The position numbers and the translations under genes are program-made. From Dorea sp. 5-2 (GTDB lineage: Bacteria > Bacillota > Clostridia > Lachnospirales > Lachnospiraceae): 48,221 nt of DNA. Shown here piece after piece: positions 1 to 7,564 of the stretch. Position 1 is the first letter of the stretch; the number at the start of each line of letters is the position of its first letter. Under the pieces are notes generated by a model. It worked only from the letters and a program-made list of their open reading frames with translations, ran no database searches and had not been told where the DNA came from. The DNA lies in NCBI RefSeq assembly GCF_000403455.2, contig NZ_KE159716.1, positions 162,241 through 210,461 on the forward strand, in the 5' to 3' direction.

Positions 1-35
1 TGCATAAATCTGCTTTCCATTTCTATCTGTATTTT

Positions 36-167
36 TCAAAAACCTGCCATAAGGGAGGTCTTAAAGTCATGCCCTCTATTGATAAACTCCGCCACAATAT
101 CAGGCACGCTGTTTCTCTGTCCGCTTTTTCTCCAAATCTGATACACAGAATCCGCTATTTTTTTTCT
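36..167 (-). pseudogene. unrecognised coding remnant
   Basis: A 43-codon open stretch on the minus strand ends at a TGA (complement of 36-38) and has no start codon; an in-frame stop lies just upstream. The peptide looks like real, mixed-composition protein (it contains KSGQRNSVPDIVAEF), but I do not recognise the family. It lies beside a transposase fragment in a region full of broken genes, so a gene remnant is the most likely reading. Chance open frame is the alternative. Confidence 0.25.
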
Positions 168-175
168 CTATACAG

Positions 176-460
176 TTACTTTCCGAGACTACTCTGATAA
201 TCCATTTTTACATTTCTTGATGGGATATGTTCTTTTGGATTTCGGCTCATTCTGACAACCATACTCCCTGCTACTGGAGCACTGCGTAATTCATTAAAAA
301 TCTTCTTCCCATCATCTACCATACGGTTTTGTACGATCCGAACCCAAAAATTTGCTCCTGAGTCGGCTGCTTCTGAGAAAAATTCATAGAAATCTTCCTC
401 CCGGTCGCATACTGTTAATATTGGAATATCTTCTGGCACCCTTTGGGGCGTCTCATTCAT
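176..460 (-). pseudogene. IS4-family (Tn5-like) transposase fragment
   Basis: This 94-residue frame matches the central part of Tn5-type IS4 transposases: a VCDREEDFYEFF block followed by ANFWVRIVQNRMVDD and VVRMSRNPKEHIPSRNV. In that family the DRE/DxxD region carries one catalytic aspartate. A full transposase is about 400-480 residues, so both ends are missing and the fragment must be inactive. The catalytic glutamate (YREK) region is absent. It is one of several decayed mobile genes in the first 2.9 kb. Confidence 0.7.
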
Positions 461-828
461 GTTATTCAGCTATCGGAAACTTTCATCCAGGATCGCTAAA
501 ATCCACTCTGCATCTGCACATTTCATTTTTTCGACAGTTGCTCTGGATATGCTATCAAGTAATTCATCTTTGGAGACATTTCGAGGTTGAGGAGAAAGTA
601 CGGCTTATCAGCCCGAAGATTACCGCAGAGGGTTATGAAGTTTTCCGCATTGCGGCGTGAGGTGCATAAGCAGAATAAGGACGGGACGATTTTTGAAGAA
701 ATCAAAGAACGCACCTACGATTTAAAATCCAGAGGATATTGTCTTGAAAAATAAAGATGGACGCTCAATGGGAAACCTACAGAATCCTAATCCACATGAA
801 AAAAAGGAAATTAAGAATCACAAATAGC
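461..828. other. degraded intergenic region with coding debris
   Basis: About 370 bases without an intact gene. The minus strand can be read as a short peptide ending MKCADAEWILAILDESFR at a stop near 470. The plus strand carries pieces such as KQNKDGTIFEEIKERTYDLK (about 664-725) and, in another frame, DIVLKNKDGRSMGNLQNPNP (about 738-797). These look like frame-broken protein remnants, probably from the same lost integrative element, but I cannot name them. No RNA gene or repeat was seen. Confidence 0.4.
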
Positions 829-829
829 A

Positions 830-858
830 TTGCCTATACGATAATATTCTGATAAAAT
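830..858 (+). promoter_or_regulatory. candidate promoter of the toxin-antitoxin pair
   Basis: TTGCCT (830-835), a 17-base spacer and TAAAAT (853-858) sit 36 bases before the antitoxin start. A ribosome site AAGGAG follows at about 878-883. The -35 matches the consensus at four of six positions. Such operons are usually repressed by their own antitoxin; no clear palindrome was identified here. Confidence 0.4.
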
Positions 859-893
859 TAGGATAAAATAAATAAAAAAGGAGTGCTTAGATT

Positions 894-1154
894 ATGATAC
901 AAATTCGACCTGTTTCTGATCTTAGAAATAAATTCCCGGAAATTGAAACCATCGTAAACAGCGGAAAACCTGTTTACCTTACAAAGAATGGCTACGGAGC
1001 TATGGTAGTTCTGAGCTTGGAAGAATACGCAAATCTGACAGATAATATAGAGATGAAACTTGACGAAGCCGACAGACAGGCAGCAATGACGGAAGAAAGA
1101 CTTTCCCATGAAACCGTATTCAGCAATGTAAGGAGTATGATACATGGAAAATAA
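894..1154 (+). CDS. Phd/YefM-family antitoxin
   Basis: An 86-residue antitoxin of the Phd/YefM family. The N-terminal half is the DNA-binding part, with the typical start IRPVSDLRNKFPEIETIV, the VYLTKNGYGAMVVLSLEEY strand-helix block and an expected dimer fold. The acidic C-terminal part (about residues 48-86) should bind and neutralise the toxin. The gene overlaps the toxin gene by 11 bases (ATGGAAAATAA), indicating translational coupling. By family behaviour the complex represses its own promoter. Length is normal and the frame intact, so this pair is probably functional although its surroundings are decayed. Confidence 0.88.
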   Translation: MIQIRPVSDLRNKFPEIETIVNSGKPVYLTKNGYGAMVVLSLEEYANLTDNIEMKLDEADRQAAMTEERLSHETVFSNVRSMIHGK

Positions 1155-1458
1155 AATTTATCATCTTCGTTACCTGCCGATTTTTGAACAGGATTTAATC
1201 AGTACAACGAGTTACATTACTAATGTTTTAAAGAATGAGGACGCTGCTCTGCGTTTAATTGACGATGTTGAGGCTGCGATCCTGGAAAGGCTGAATAACC
1301 CTGTTGCTTTTGAACCATATGTTTCCGCAAAAAAACGAGACTATCCCTATTATAGAATCTATGTGAGAAATTATGTTATTTACTATGTGGTGATTGATGA
1401 TGTAATGGAAGTTCGGCGTTTGCTGTATGGTGCTAGAGATACAGATAAGCATTTATAA
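1144..1458 (+). CDS. ParE/RelE-superfamily toxin
   Basis: A 104-residue protein of the ParE/RelE fold. It has an N-terminal helical hairpin (YLPIFEQDLISTTSYITNVL), a middle DDVEAAILERL helix, and a C-terminal beta region with RDYPYYRIYVRNYVIYYVV and EVRRLLYGARD, which matches the usual ending of ParE-like toxins. Targets differ within the superfamily: RelE cleaves ribosome-bound mRNA and ParE poisons gyrase. The sequence alone does not decide, though the long N-terminal hairpin and the VRRLLYGARD ending favour the ParE side. It follows the Phd-type antitoxin with an 11-base overlap. The next reading (FtsK debris) starts directly after its stop. Confidence 0.85.
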   Translation: MENKIYHLRYLPIFEQDLISTTSYITNVLKNEDAALRLIDDVEAAILERLNNPVAFEPYVSAKKRDYPYYRIYVRNYVIYYVVIDDVMEVRRLLYGARDTDKHL

Positions 1459-2337
1459 TTTGATAGAAAAGGAAACCGTATCAGAGCCAGTAATATATCA
1501 GCATTTACCTGTTTAGCTGCTGCTCTGCTCTATTACCAATTCCGATATGACAAGGTAAAGCAGCTCTTTCACCGGCAAAAGATGGCGCGCATGATTTTGG
1601 AAAATGGCTAGTATGAAGTGGAAACCTCACAGGACAATGGTATCTTCAAAAATCTACCGTCTAACGAGAAAAAGGAACGGATTACCTATTTTCCAAAGAT
1701 GTATTATCGTATGGAGAATGGCTTACTCTATATCCATACAGAAATCACGCTGGGGAAATATCAAGACCAACTCCTGCACTTGGAGAAAAAGCTAGAAACA
1801 GACGTATATTGTGAATTAGTATCTAAAGAGCTGCATGATTCCTATGTGGAGTATGTCTTGCTCTATGATACGATTGCAAACCGCATTACCATCAATGAGG
1901 TACGGGCAGAAAATGGCAAGCTCCGTCTGATGAAAAATGTCTGGTGGGAGTATGAGAAGCTTCCCCACATGCTCATTGTTGACCGTACAGGTGGTGGAAA
2001 GACTTATTTTATCCTTACCATTATTGAAACTCTGTTACGCTGTGATTCGATGATGCATGTGTTAGACTCGAAGAACGCTGACCTTGCCGACATCTCCGCT
2101 GTCATGCCCGAAGTCTACTATAAAAAAGAGGATATTACCGCCTGCATTGACCGTTTTTATAACAACATGATGGAACGCTCGGAAACCATGAAACTCATGG
2201 AGAATTATAAGACGGGTAAGAACTATGCTTACTTGGGATTGCCGCCGCACTTTTTAATCTTTGATGAATATGTGGCATTTATGGAAATGCTGATGACAAA
2301 GGAAAATGTGGCTGTCCTTAACAAGCCCTATCATTAA
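1459..2337 (+). pseudogene. FtsK/SpoIIIE-type conjugation ATPase (TcpA/Tn916 Orf21-like), broken
   Basis: One frame runs from just after the toxin stop to 2337, interrupted only by a TAG at 1609-1611. The stop falls in ARMILENG-stop-YEVE, where relatives usually have a tryptophan, so TGG to TAG is the simplest change. The surviving part has a Walker A-like RTGGGKTY (about 1990-2010), MHVLDSKNADLADI, and a Walker B-like FLIFDEYVAFMEML (about 2251-2295). The C-terminal third is lost after NK, and the N-terminal membrane region is missing or shortened. In Tn916-type elements this ATPase couples the relaxosome to the transfer channel. No other conjugation gene survives here. Confidence 0.75.
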
Positions 2338-2389
2338 AATTTAATTTGTTCAAGACAGTTTGAATATCGTGTTGAAAATTTTATCGATA

Positions 2390-2461
2390 CAGCAGTTCTG
2401 TACGAATAACGTCGGCGTAGGAACGATGGTTGACGGCGGATTTGCGGAATATGTGATCATA
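2390..2461 (+). pseudogene. fragment of a zinc-dependent alcohol/polyol dehydrogenase
   Basis: A 24-residue stretch, with QFCTNNVGVGTMVDGGFAEY in one frame, is the conserved segment that follows the structural zinc cysteines in medium-chain dehydrogenases. Nothing before or after it continues the family, so it is a gene scrap. Its presence close to the polyol locus may mean a lost dehydrogenase copy. Confidence 0.55.
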
Positions 2462-2623
2462 GATGTGAATTGTAACTGGGACTGCCCATTTAGAGCTGCA
2501 TTTGGCAAAGGGGCAGTCCCTTTGTCTGTGCATATATCAAAGGTGCTTTTGTAAAGATGATGTATTGAATTTGTCTTTATTATGTGATAGTGTATAGAGA
2601 AGATGAAAGAAAGAAGCATAACT
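2462..2623 (+). other. intergenic, with a possible hairpin
   Basis: This stretch holds an inverted repeat, GGGACTGCCC (2478-2487) with GGGCAGTCCC (2511-2520), followed by TTTG. It may be a transcription terminator of a lost gene. Nothing else was seen. Confidence 0.35.
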
Positions 2624-2776
2624 ATGGCACAGGCACCGGTAAATATCCGCAGGGATGAAGAAGTATCTGTTGATCTGTTTTACTCCGAAAGTAATATGGC
2701 GCATTTGCGCAGAGGCGTGGAAGCCCTTGATGCCGGAAAAGGTGTGGAGCATGAGATCATCGAGGCAGATGAATGA
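2624..2776 (+). pseudogene. RelB/DinJ-family antitoxin with an internal deletion
   Basis: A 50-residue frame starts MAQAPVNIRRDEE and ends YSESNMAHLRRGVEALDAGK...EADE. The start and the end both match RelB/DinJ antitoxins of Clostridia, which are normally about 85-100 residues. The middle (most of the ribbon-helix-helix and hinge) is missing, with the ends joined in frame at residues 13-14. It probably cannot bind DNA. It overlaps the following toxin remnant by 8 bases. Confidence 0.6.
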
Positions 2777-2947
2777 AAAAACATTAAAGCGTATTAACAT
2801 GTTGTTGAAAGATATTGAGAGAGGAAGATATGAGGGAATTTGAGCGGGCTGTGGAGCCGCAGGATTGATGACGTAAATAGGCTGGTATACCGGATCAGGG
2901 ATGATGTGTTGGAAATTGTTTCCTGTAAAGGACATTATGATGATTGA
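2769..2947 (+). pseudogene. YoeB/Txe-type mRNA-interferase toxin, truncated and frameshifted
   Basis: The frame from 2769 reads NEKTLKRINMLLKDIERGRY and stops at TGA (2842-2844). A second frame from about 2837 continues the family with LSGLWSRRIDDVNRLVYRI and ends VSCKGHYDD at 2947. Txe/YoeB toxins have exactly these blocks, but the N-terminal 15-20 residues and the PLKGE link are missing. The catalytic His/Tyr end survives in the sequence but is out of frame. With the deleted RelB-like gene this is a dead toxin-antitoxin pair. Confidence 0.65.
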
Positions 2948-2959
2948 GGCAGTATTATA

Positions 2960-2998
2960 CCGTCAGGTTTTCGAAAGGAAGAAACCTGGCGGTTTTTT
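2960..2998 (+). terminator. rho-independent terminator after the decayed TA pair
   Basis: Arms CCGTCAGGTTT (2960-2970) and AAACCTGGCGG (2982-2992) pair with one G-T, followed by TTTTTT. It separates the mobile debris from the catabolic locus. Confidence 0.8.
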
Positions 2999-3093
2999 GT
3001 GTCCGAAACGTGTAGGCTGTATCTGTGGCAGGGGACTTTCATACGACAGTTCCCGGCAAAGAGCAGGCAGGATTGTTAAAAGAAAAACGATAC
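2999..3093. other. intergenic, nothing recognised
   Basis: Short spacer between the terminator and the DeoR promoter region; no gene or structure was seen. Confidence 0.5.
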
Positions 3094-3144
3094 AAAACCA
3101 CATAAAATAAAGTTGACTCATGTGGTTTTATCTGCTATTATAAT
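3094..3144 (+). promoter_or_regulatory. promoter and operator of the DeoR-led operon
   Basis: A -35 TTGACT (3113-3118) is followed after 17 bases by TATTAT (3136-3141); TATAAT at 3139-3144 is an overlapping alternative. A perfect inverted repeat, AAAACCACAT (3094-3103) and ATGTGGTTTT (3120-3129), brackets the -35. A related half-site AAAACCACT lies further down at about 3170. Binding here would block RNA polymerase, so this is a likely autorepression operator for the DeoR protein that follows. Confidence 0.7.
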
Positions 3145-3201
3145 CGTAGAAACAACATAAAACAAAGAAAAACCACTAAAATGCTGAAAAGAGGTGTCGC
3201 A

Positions 3202-3966
3202 ATGCTTGCCATAGAGAGGCGCAACAGTATCCTTGAGAGATTGCAGAAGGAGAAGCGGGTTGTAGTGAGTGAATTAAGCCAGCTTTATCAGGTGACGGAG
3301 GAGACGATCCGGCGTGATCTGGAGAAGATGGAGAATGACGGGCTTGTGGTGAAGAGCTATGGAGGCGCAGTTCTGAATGAACAGAACATAGTCGGGCTTC
3401 CCTTCGATATCCGGAAGAACCAGTGTGTTTCAGAGAAGCAGACGATCGCAGGACTGATCGCCGATATGGTGAAGGACAAAGAGACCGTCATGCTGGATGT
3501 CAGCTCTACAGCGGTCTATATTGCGAAGGAGCTGAAGAAGAAGAAAGAGCTGACGGTGATCACCAATTCTGTGGAGATCATTGTGGAGCTTTATGATATG
3601 CCGAAGTGGACGGTGATCTCTACCGGCGGCACGGTCAGGGCGAGATCCTTTGCCCTGGGAGGACCGCACACGGACGAGATCTTAAGCTCCTATCATGTGG
3701 ATAAGGCGATCGTCTCCTGCAAGGGACTGGATCTTGTGAGCGGGATCACGGATTATGTGGAGCAGGACGCGAGCAGTAAGCGGATGATGCTTAGGGCGGC
3801 AAGGGAGAGGATCCTTGCCGTGGACCATACCAAGTTCGATACGACCGCATTTACGAAGGTCACGGACTGGTCGTCATTTACGAAGCTTGTGACGGACAGG
3901 AAGCCAAAGCAGAAGTGGCTTGATGAGTTTGAGAGACAGCAGATAGAGTGTATCTATCCGGAGTAA
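3202..3966 (+). CDS. DeoR-family transcriptional regulator
   Basis: A sugar-responsive DeoR-type repressor. Residues 1-55 form the winged helix-turn-helix with the family signature (VVVSELSQLYQVTEETIRRD, then LEKMENDGLVVKSYGGAVL). The rest is the DeoR C-terminal sensor domain, with DVSSTAVYIAKEL, VITNSVEI and STGGTVRARSFALGGP; it normally binds a phosphorylated sugar. I chose the ATG at 3202 rather than 3181 because GAGGTG (3190-3195) is correctly spaced from it. It leads the aldolase-kinase-dehydrogenase operon and is expected to repress it, and possibly the ABC transporter, which shares a half-site at 8900-8909. Confidence 0.9.
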   Translation: MLAIERRNSILERLQKEKRVVVSELSQLYQVTEETIRRDLEKMENDGLVVKSYGGAVLNEQNIVGLPFDIRKNQCVSEKQTIAGLIADMVKDKETVMLDVSSTAVYIAKELKKKKELTVITNSVEIIVELYDMPKWTVISTGGTVRARSFALGGPHTDEILSSYHVDKAIVSCKGLDLVSGITDYVEQDASSKRMMLRAARERILAVDHTKFDTTAFTKVTDWSSFTKLVTDRKPKQKWLDEFERQQIECIYPE

Positions 3967-3994
3967 AGGACAGGAAGAGAAGGAGGAGAAGAAT

Positions 3995-4843
3995 ATGTCA
4001 TTCGTTACTTCAAGGGAGATGTTATTGGACGCGCAGAAGGGCGGATACGCAGTAGGCGCATTTAATGTGGAGAATATGGAGATGGTCAAGGCTGTGATCG
4101 CGGCGGCGGAGGAGTTGAGGGCGCCTGTGATGCTCCAGACAACGCCGTCTACCATCAAGTACGGCACGCTTGAGACGTATGTGGGGATCGTCCGGGCGGA
4201 GGCGGCGCGGGCTTCGGTTCCGGTGGCGCTTCATCTGGATCATGGAAGCAGCTTTGAGCTGGCGGTACGGGCGGTCAAGGAGGGCTATACGTCCATCATG
4301 ATAGACGGTTCCGGATTGTGCTTTGAAGATAATATTGACGTGACACGCCGGGTTGTCGCGGTGGCGGAGCCGAACGGCATACCGGTGGAAGCGGAGCTTG
4401 GAAAGGTCGGAGGAAAAGAGGACGATCTGGAGGCAGAAGCAGACACAAACACAGATCCCGCACAGGCGGCGGAATTCGTGGAGCGCACAGGAGTATCCTC
4501 TCTTGCCGTAGCGATCGGGACGGCGCATGGGTTCTATGCAGGGACGCCGGTACTGGATAAAGAGAGATTATCTGAGATCCGCAAGGTGGTCGACATCCCG
4601 TTAGTCCTTCACGGCGCGTCGGGGCTGTCTGAGGTGGATGTATCGGATTGTGTGAAACGGGGGATCTGCAAGGTGAATTTCGCGACGGAGCTTCGTGCGG
4701 CATACACAGATGCGGTGAAGGCTCTGCTGAAAGAGAAGCCGGAGACCTTTGATCCCAAGGCGTTCGGCAAGGTTGGAATCCCTGCCGTTACCAAGCTTGT
4801 CATGGAACGGATGAAGGTGTGCGGGTGTGACGGCAAGATCTGA
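3995..4843 (+). CDS. class II (zinc) ketose-bisphosphate aldolase, GatY/KbaY/Fba family
   Basis: A 282-residue class II aldolase, the normal length. Catalytic and metal residues are visible: HLDHG with H80, D82 and H83, E134 in VEAELG, H178 in GTAHG, and H206 in LHGASG. The family reversibly cleaves a 1-phosphorylated or bisphosphorylated ketose into dihydroxyacetone phosphate and an aldehyde. The ribosome site AGGAG precedes the start. Between a DeoR regulator and an FGGY kinase, its likely substrate is a phosphorylated ketose made from the imported polyol, not only fructose-1,6-bisphosphate. Tagatose-bisphosphate or a ketose-1-phosphate are both possible. Confidence 0.9.
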   Translation: MSFVTSREMLLDAQKGGYAVGAFNVENMEMVKAVIAAAEELRAPVMLQTTPSTIKYGTLETYVGIVRAEAARASVPVALHLDHGSSFELAVRAVKEGYTSIMIDGSGLCFEDNIDVTRRVVAVAEPNGIPVEAELGKVGGKEDDLEAEADTNTDPAQAAEFVERTGVSSLAVAIGTAHGFYAGTPVLDKERLSEIRKVVDIPLVLHGASGLSEVDVSDCVKRGICKVNFATELRAAYTDAVKALLKEKPETFDPKAFGKVGIPAVTKLVMERMKVCGCDGKI

Positions 4844-4899
4844 TGATGCATGGATTGTCAGGATATTGTGCCGTATGTGAGAGTATATAGGAGAACGAG

Positions 4900-6459
4900 A
4901 TGAAGGAATTACTACTGGGGATTGATATAGGGACCAGCGCCTGTAAGGTCGCCATATTCAGGAAGAACGGTGAAGTGGTGGCGGCGGCGAACGGGGATTA
5001 CAAGGTGTATTATCCGAAGCCGGGTTACGCAGAGCAGGATCCGGACGAGTGGTGGAGAGCTGTCTGCAAGGCGACGAAGGAGTGTATCACGAAGGGAGCG
5101 GTGGATCCGTCCGATATTGCCGGGATCGGAGTAGACGGGCAGAGCTGGTCGGCGATCGCGGTCGATAAGCGTGGAAATGTCCTGGCAAGAACGCCGATCT
5201 GGATGGACAATCGTTCCTCTGCTATCTGCGGCCGGTTGAACCGCAAGATCGGGGAGGATGAGATATTCAGGGCAAGCGGAAATCCTCTGACCGCGCAGTA
5301 TACGACGGGCAAGGTATTGTGGTATCAGGAGAACCGGCCGGAGGTATATCAGGAGACGGATAAGATCCTGCAGTCCAATGCATTTATCGTCTACAGGCTG
5401 ACAGGGAAGATCTCACAGGATATCTGCCAGAGCTATGGATGGCATTGCTTTGATATGGAACGCGGGACATGGAATGAAGATATGCGAAAAGCAATGGGGA
5501 TCCCGGAGGGATTTCTCCCTGAGATCAGTCCGTGCCACGCGGTTGTGGGGACGGTGACGAAGGCAGCGGCAAAAGAGAGCGGGCTGGTGGAAGGGATCCC
5601 GGTCGTGGCGGGCGGGCTGGATGCGGCATGCGGTACGCTGGGGGCGGGCGTCCTTAACAATGGCGAGACACAGGAGCAGGGAGGCCAGGCGGGCGGGATC
5701 AGTATCTGTACGGATACCTATAAGGCTGATCCAAGGCTGATCTTAAGCCATTATGTGGTTCCCGGGTATTGGATCTTACAGGGCGGAACGACCGGCGGCG
5801 GCGGTGTGATGCGCTGGATGGAGCGTGAATTTGGAGATTACGAGCGTATGATGGCGGATGAGCTGGGGAAGAGTTCTCTGATGCAGTTCAATGAGATTGC
5901 CGGAAAGGTTGCGCCGGGTTCGGACGGCGTTGTATTTCTTCCGTATATGTCGGGGGAGCGGACGCCGATCTGGGATCCTTATGCTAAGGGAGTGTTCTAT
6001 GGACTGGATTTCAGTAAGACCAAGGGACATATGGTGCGCGCCGCCATGGAAGGCGTGGCGTATTCGGTCAGACACAATCTTGAGACCGCGAAGGAAGCAG
6101 GGGCGTCTGTGGAGGTATTAAGGGGCATGGGCGGAAGCGCGAATTCTCTGTTGTGGACGCAGATCAAGTCCGATATCACAGGCAAGCCGATCGAGGTGCC
6201 CGATTCGGACACGGCGACGACTCTGGGGGCGGTGATACTGGCAGGCGTGGGAGTCGGGCTGTACCGTGATTTTAAAGAAGCGGTGGAACTGACGGTAACG
6301 GTGAAGCGGAAGCATCAGCCCAACCCGGAAGTGAAGGAGGTCTATGACAGGAATTATGAGATCTATCTGGAGCTTTACAAGAATCTGAAAGAGACTATGA
6401 AGAAGCAGGAAAACAGGAGGGAATGGAGCAGTGAAAGCAGCAGTTGTTGTGGAAAATGA
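4900..6459 (+). CDS. FGGY-family ketose kinase, xylulokinase-like
   Basis: A 519-residue FGGY kinase. Domain I starts with the phosphate-1 motif GIDIGTSACKVAIF and has GVDGQSWSAIAVD and PIWMDNRS. Domain II has the ADP-binding GGTTGGGGVMRW, VVFLPYMSGERTP and the adenosine motif GMGGSANS. Catalytic Asp is expected in GGLDAACGT (residues about 240-248). These kinases phosphorylate ketoses or polyols with ATP; xylulokinase is the closest style, but the substrate cannot be fixed from sequence. The C-terminal 29 bases overlap the next gene, which uses a GTG start. Confidence 0.87.
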   Translation: MKELLLGIDIGTSACKVAIFRKNGEVVAAANGDYKVYYPKPGYAEQDPDEWWRAVCKATKECITKGAVDPSDIAGIGVDGQSWSAIAVDKRGNVLARTPIWMDNRSSAICGRLNRKIGEDEIFRASGNPLTAQYTTGKVLWYQENRPEVYQETDKILQSNAFIVYRLTGKISQDICQSYGWHCFDMERGTWNEDMRKAMGIPEGFLPEISPCHAVVGTVTKAAAKESGLVEGIPVVAGGLDAACGTLGAGVLNNGETQEQGGQAGGISICTDTYKADPRLILSHYVVPGYWILQGGTTGGGGVMRWMEREFGDYERMMADELGKSSLMQFNEIAGKVAPGSDGVVFLPYMSGERTPIWDPYAKGVFYGLDFSKTKGHMVRAAMEGVAYSVRHNLETAKEAGASVEVLRGMGGSANSLLWTQIKSDITGKPIEVPDSDTATTLGAVILAGVGVGLYRDFKEAVELTVTVKRKHQPNPEVKEVYDRNYEIYLELYKNLKETMKKQENRREWSSESSSCCGK

Positions 6460-7480
6460 GGTCGTTAAGTACCAGGAAATAGAAGAACCAAAGGCAGGGC
6501 CGGGTACTGTCAAGGTGAAGGTAAAGGCGTCCGGTATCTGCGGTTCGGATGTGCCAAGGGTTCTTAATAACGGAGTGCATTTCTACCCCATCGTACTGGG
6601 ACATGAATTCTCAGGAGACGTAGTGGAAGCAGGAGAGGGCGTGGAACATATCCGCGTCGGAGACCGGGTGTCCGGAGCTCCGCTGATCCCATGCATGAAG
6701 TGTGAGGACTGTCAGAAGGGAAATTATTCTCTGTGTAAGCACTACAGCTTTATCGGCTCCAGACAGCAGGGCAGTAATGCCGAATATGTTGTGATCCCGG
6801 CGGCAAATGCGGTGGTGTTTGACAAGAGCATTTCCTATGAGCAGGGGGCGATGTTCGAGCCTTCTACGGTCGCGCTTCACGGTGTGTTGTGCAATAATTA
6901 CAAGGGCGGGGAATCTGTTGCCGTGCTTGGCGGCGGGACTATCGGGATGTTCACGATGCAGTGGGCGAAGATCTTCGGGAGTAAGAAGGCCGTTGTATTC
7001 GATATCAGCGAAGAACGCTTGGAGATGGCAAAGCGTCTCGGCGCGGATGAAGTGGTGAATACGCTTGAGGATGGATTCATGGAGAAGGCGATGGCTGTTA
7101 CGGGCGGTAAGGGCTATGCATACGTGTTCGAGACAGCCGGCCAGCCTGTGACCATGCGGATGGGATTTGAACTGGCGGCGAATAAGGCGCACGTCTGCTT
7201 TATCGGAACGCCTCATGTGGAGCTTTCCTTTACGCCGGCGATGTGGGAGAATATGAACCGAAAGGAATTTAAGCTCACCGGTTCCTGGATGTCCTACAGC
7301 GCGCCGTTCCCGGGGAAGGAATGGGAGTTGACCGCGCATTATTTTGCGACGGGACAGTTGAAGTTCGATCCGGCGTTTGTGTTCCGGAAGTTCCCGATGA
7401 GCCAGGCGCAGGAGGCGTTCGATCTGTATAAGAACCCGATGGATGTGAAGGGAAAGATCTTGCTTATGAATGAAGGATAA
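6431..7480 (+). CDS. zinc-dependent medium-chain polyol dehydrogenase, GatD-like
   Basis: A 349-residue medium-chain dehydrogenase resembling galactitol-1-phosphate 5-dehydrogenase. Catalytic zinc ligands are C37 (ASGICGSD), H58/E59 (LGHEF) and E143. Structural zinc cysteines are C88, C91, C94 and C102. The Rossmann motif is GGGTIG (167-172), and D195 in VVFDIS suggests NAD preference. It should oxidise a polyol or polyol phosphate to the ketose. The start is GTG at 6431, with GGAGGG about 9 bases upstream, inside the end of the kinase gene; the kinase/dehydrogenase overlap implies translational coupling. Confidence 0.88.
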   Translation: MKAAVVVENEVVKYQEIEEPKAGPGTVKVKVKASGICGSDVPRVLNNGVHFYPIVLGHEFSGDVVEAGEGVEHIRVGDRVSGAPLIPCMKCEDCQKGNYSLCKHYSFIGSRQQGSNAEYVVIPAANAVVFDKSISYEQGAMFEPSTVALHGVLCNNYKGGESVAVLGGGTIGMFTMQWAKIFGSKKAVVFDISEERLEMAKRLGADEVVNTLEDGFMEKAMAVTGGKGYAYVFETAGQPVTMRMGFELAANKAHVCFIGTPHVELSFTPAMWENMNRKEFKLTGSWMSYSAPFPGKEWELTAHYFATGQLKFDPAFVFRKFPMSQAQEAFDLYKNPMDVKGKILLMNEG

Positions 7481-7493
7481 AGTGCGGTTGATA

Positions 7494-7541
7494 AAAGGGG
7501 GATGTCGGAGAATAACGTTTGTATCCGGCGTCCCCTTTGAC
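7494..7541. terminator. bidirectional hairpin between convergent genes
   Basis: AAAGGGG (7494-7500) pairs with CCCCTTT (7532-7538), and the stem continues with CGGA/TCCG (about 7506-7509 and 7524-7527), with G-T pairs and a bulge between. It lies between the stop codons of the convergent dehydrogenase and isomerase genes, so it probably ends both transcripts. The T-tract is short. Confidence 0.6.
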
Positions 7542-7564
7542 ATGTTCTCTTGATCCGGAGAAGA

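Noticed and set aside
4022..4703. Long open frames opposite the class II aldolase
   Set aside because: They lie antisense to a gene with full catalytic motifs, have Arg/Pro/Ser-rich composition and no ribosome site; they are shadows of high-GC codon use.
6431..6459. Frameshift between FGGY kinase and dehydrogenase
   Set aside because: The overlap is explained by a GTG start with a well-placed GGAGGG; both proteins are full length.
6611..7543. 310-codon frame antisense to the GatD-like dehydrogenase
   Set aside because: The plus-strand gene has all zinc and cofactor motifs. The antisense peptide is His/Arg-rich with no recognisable domain.
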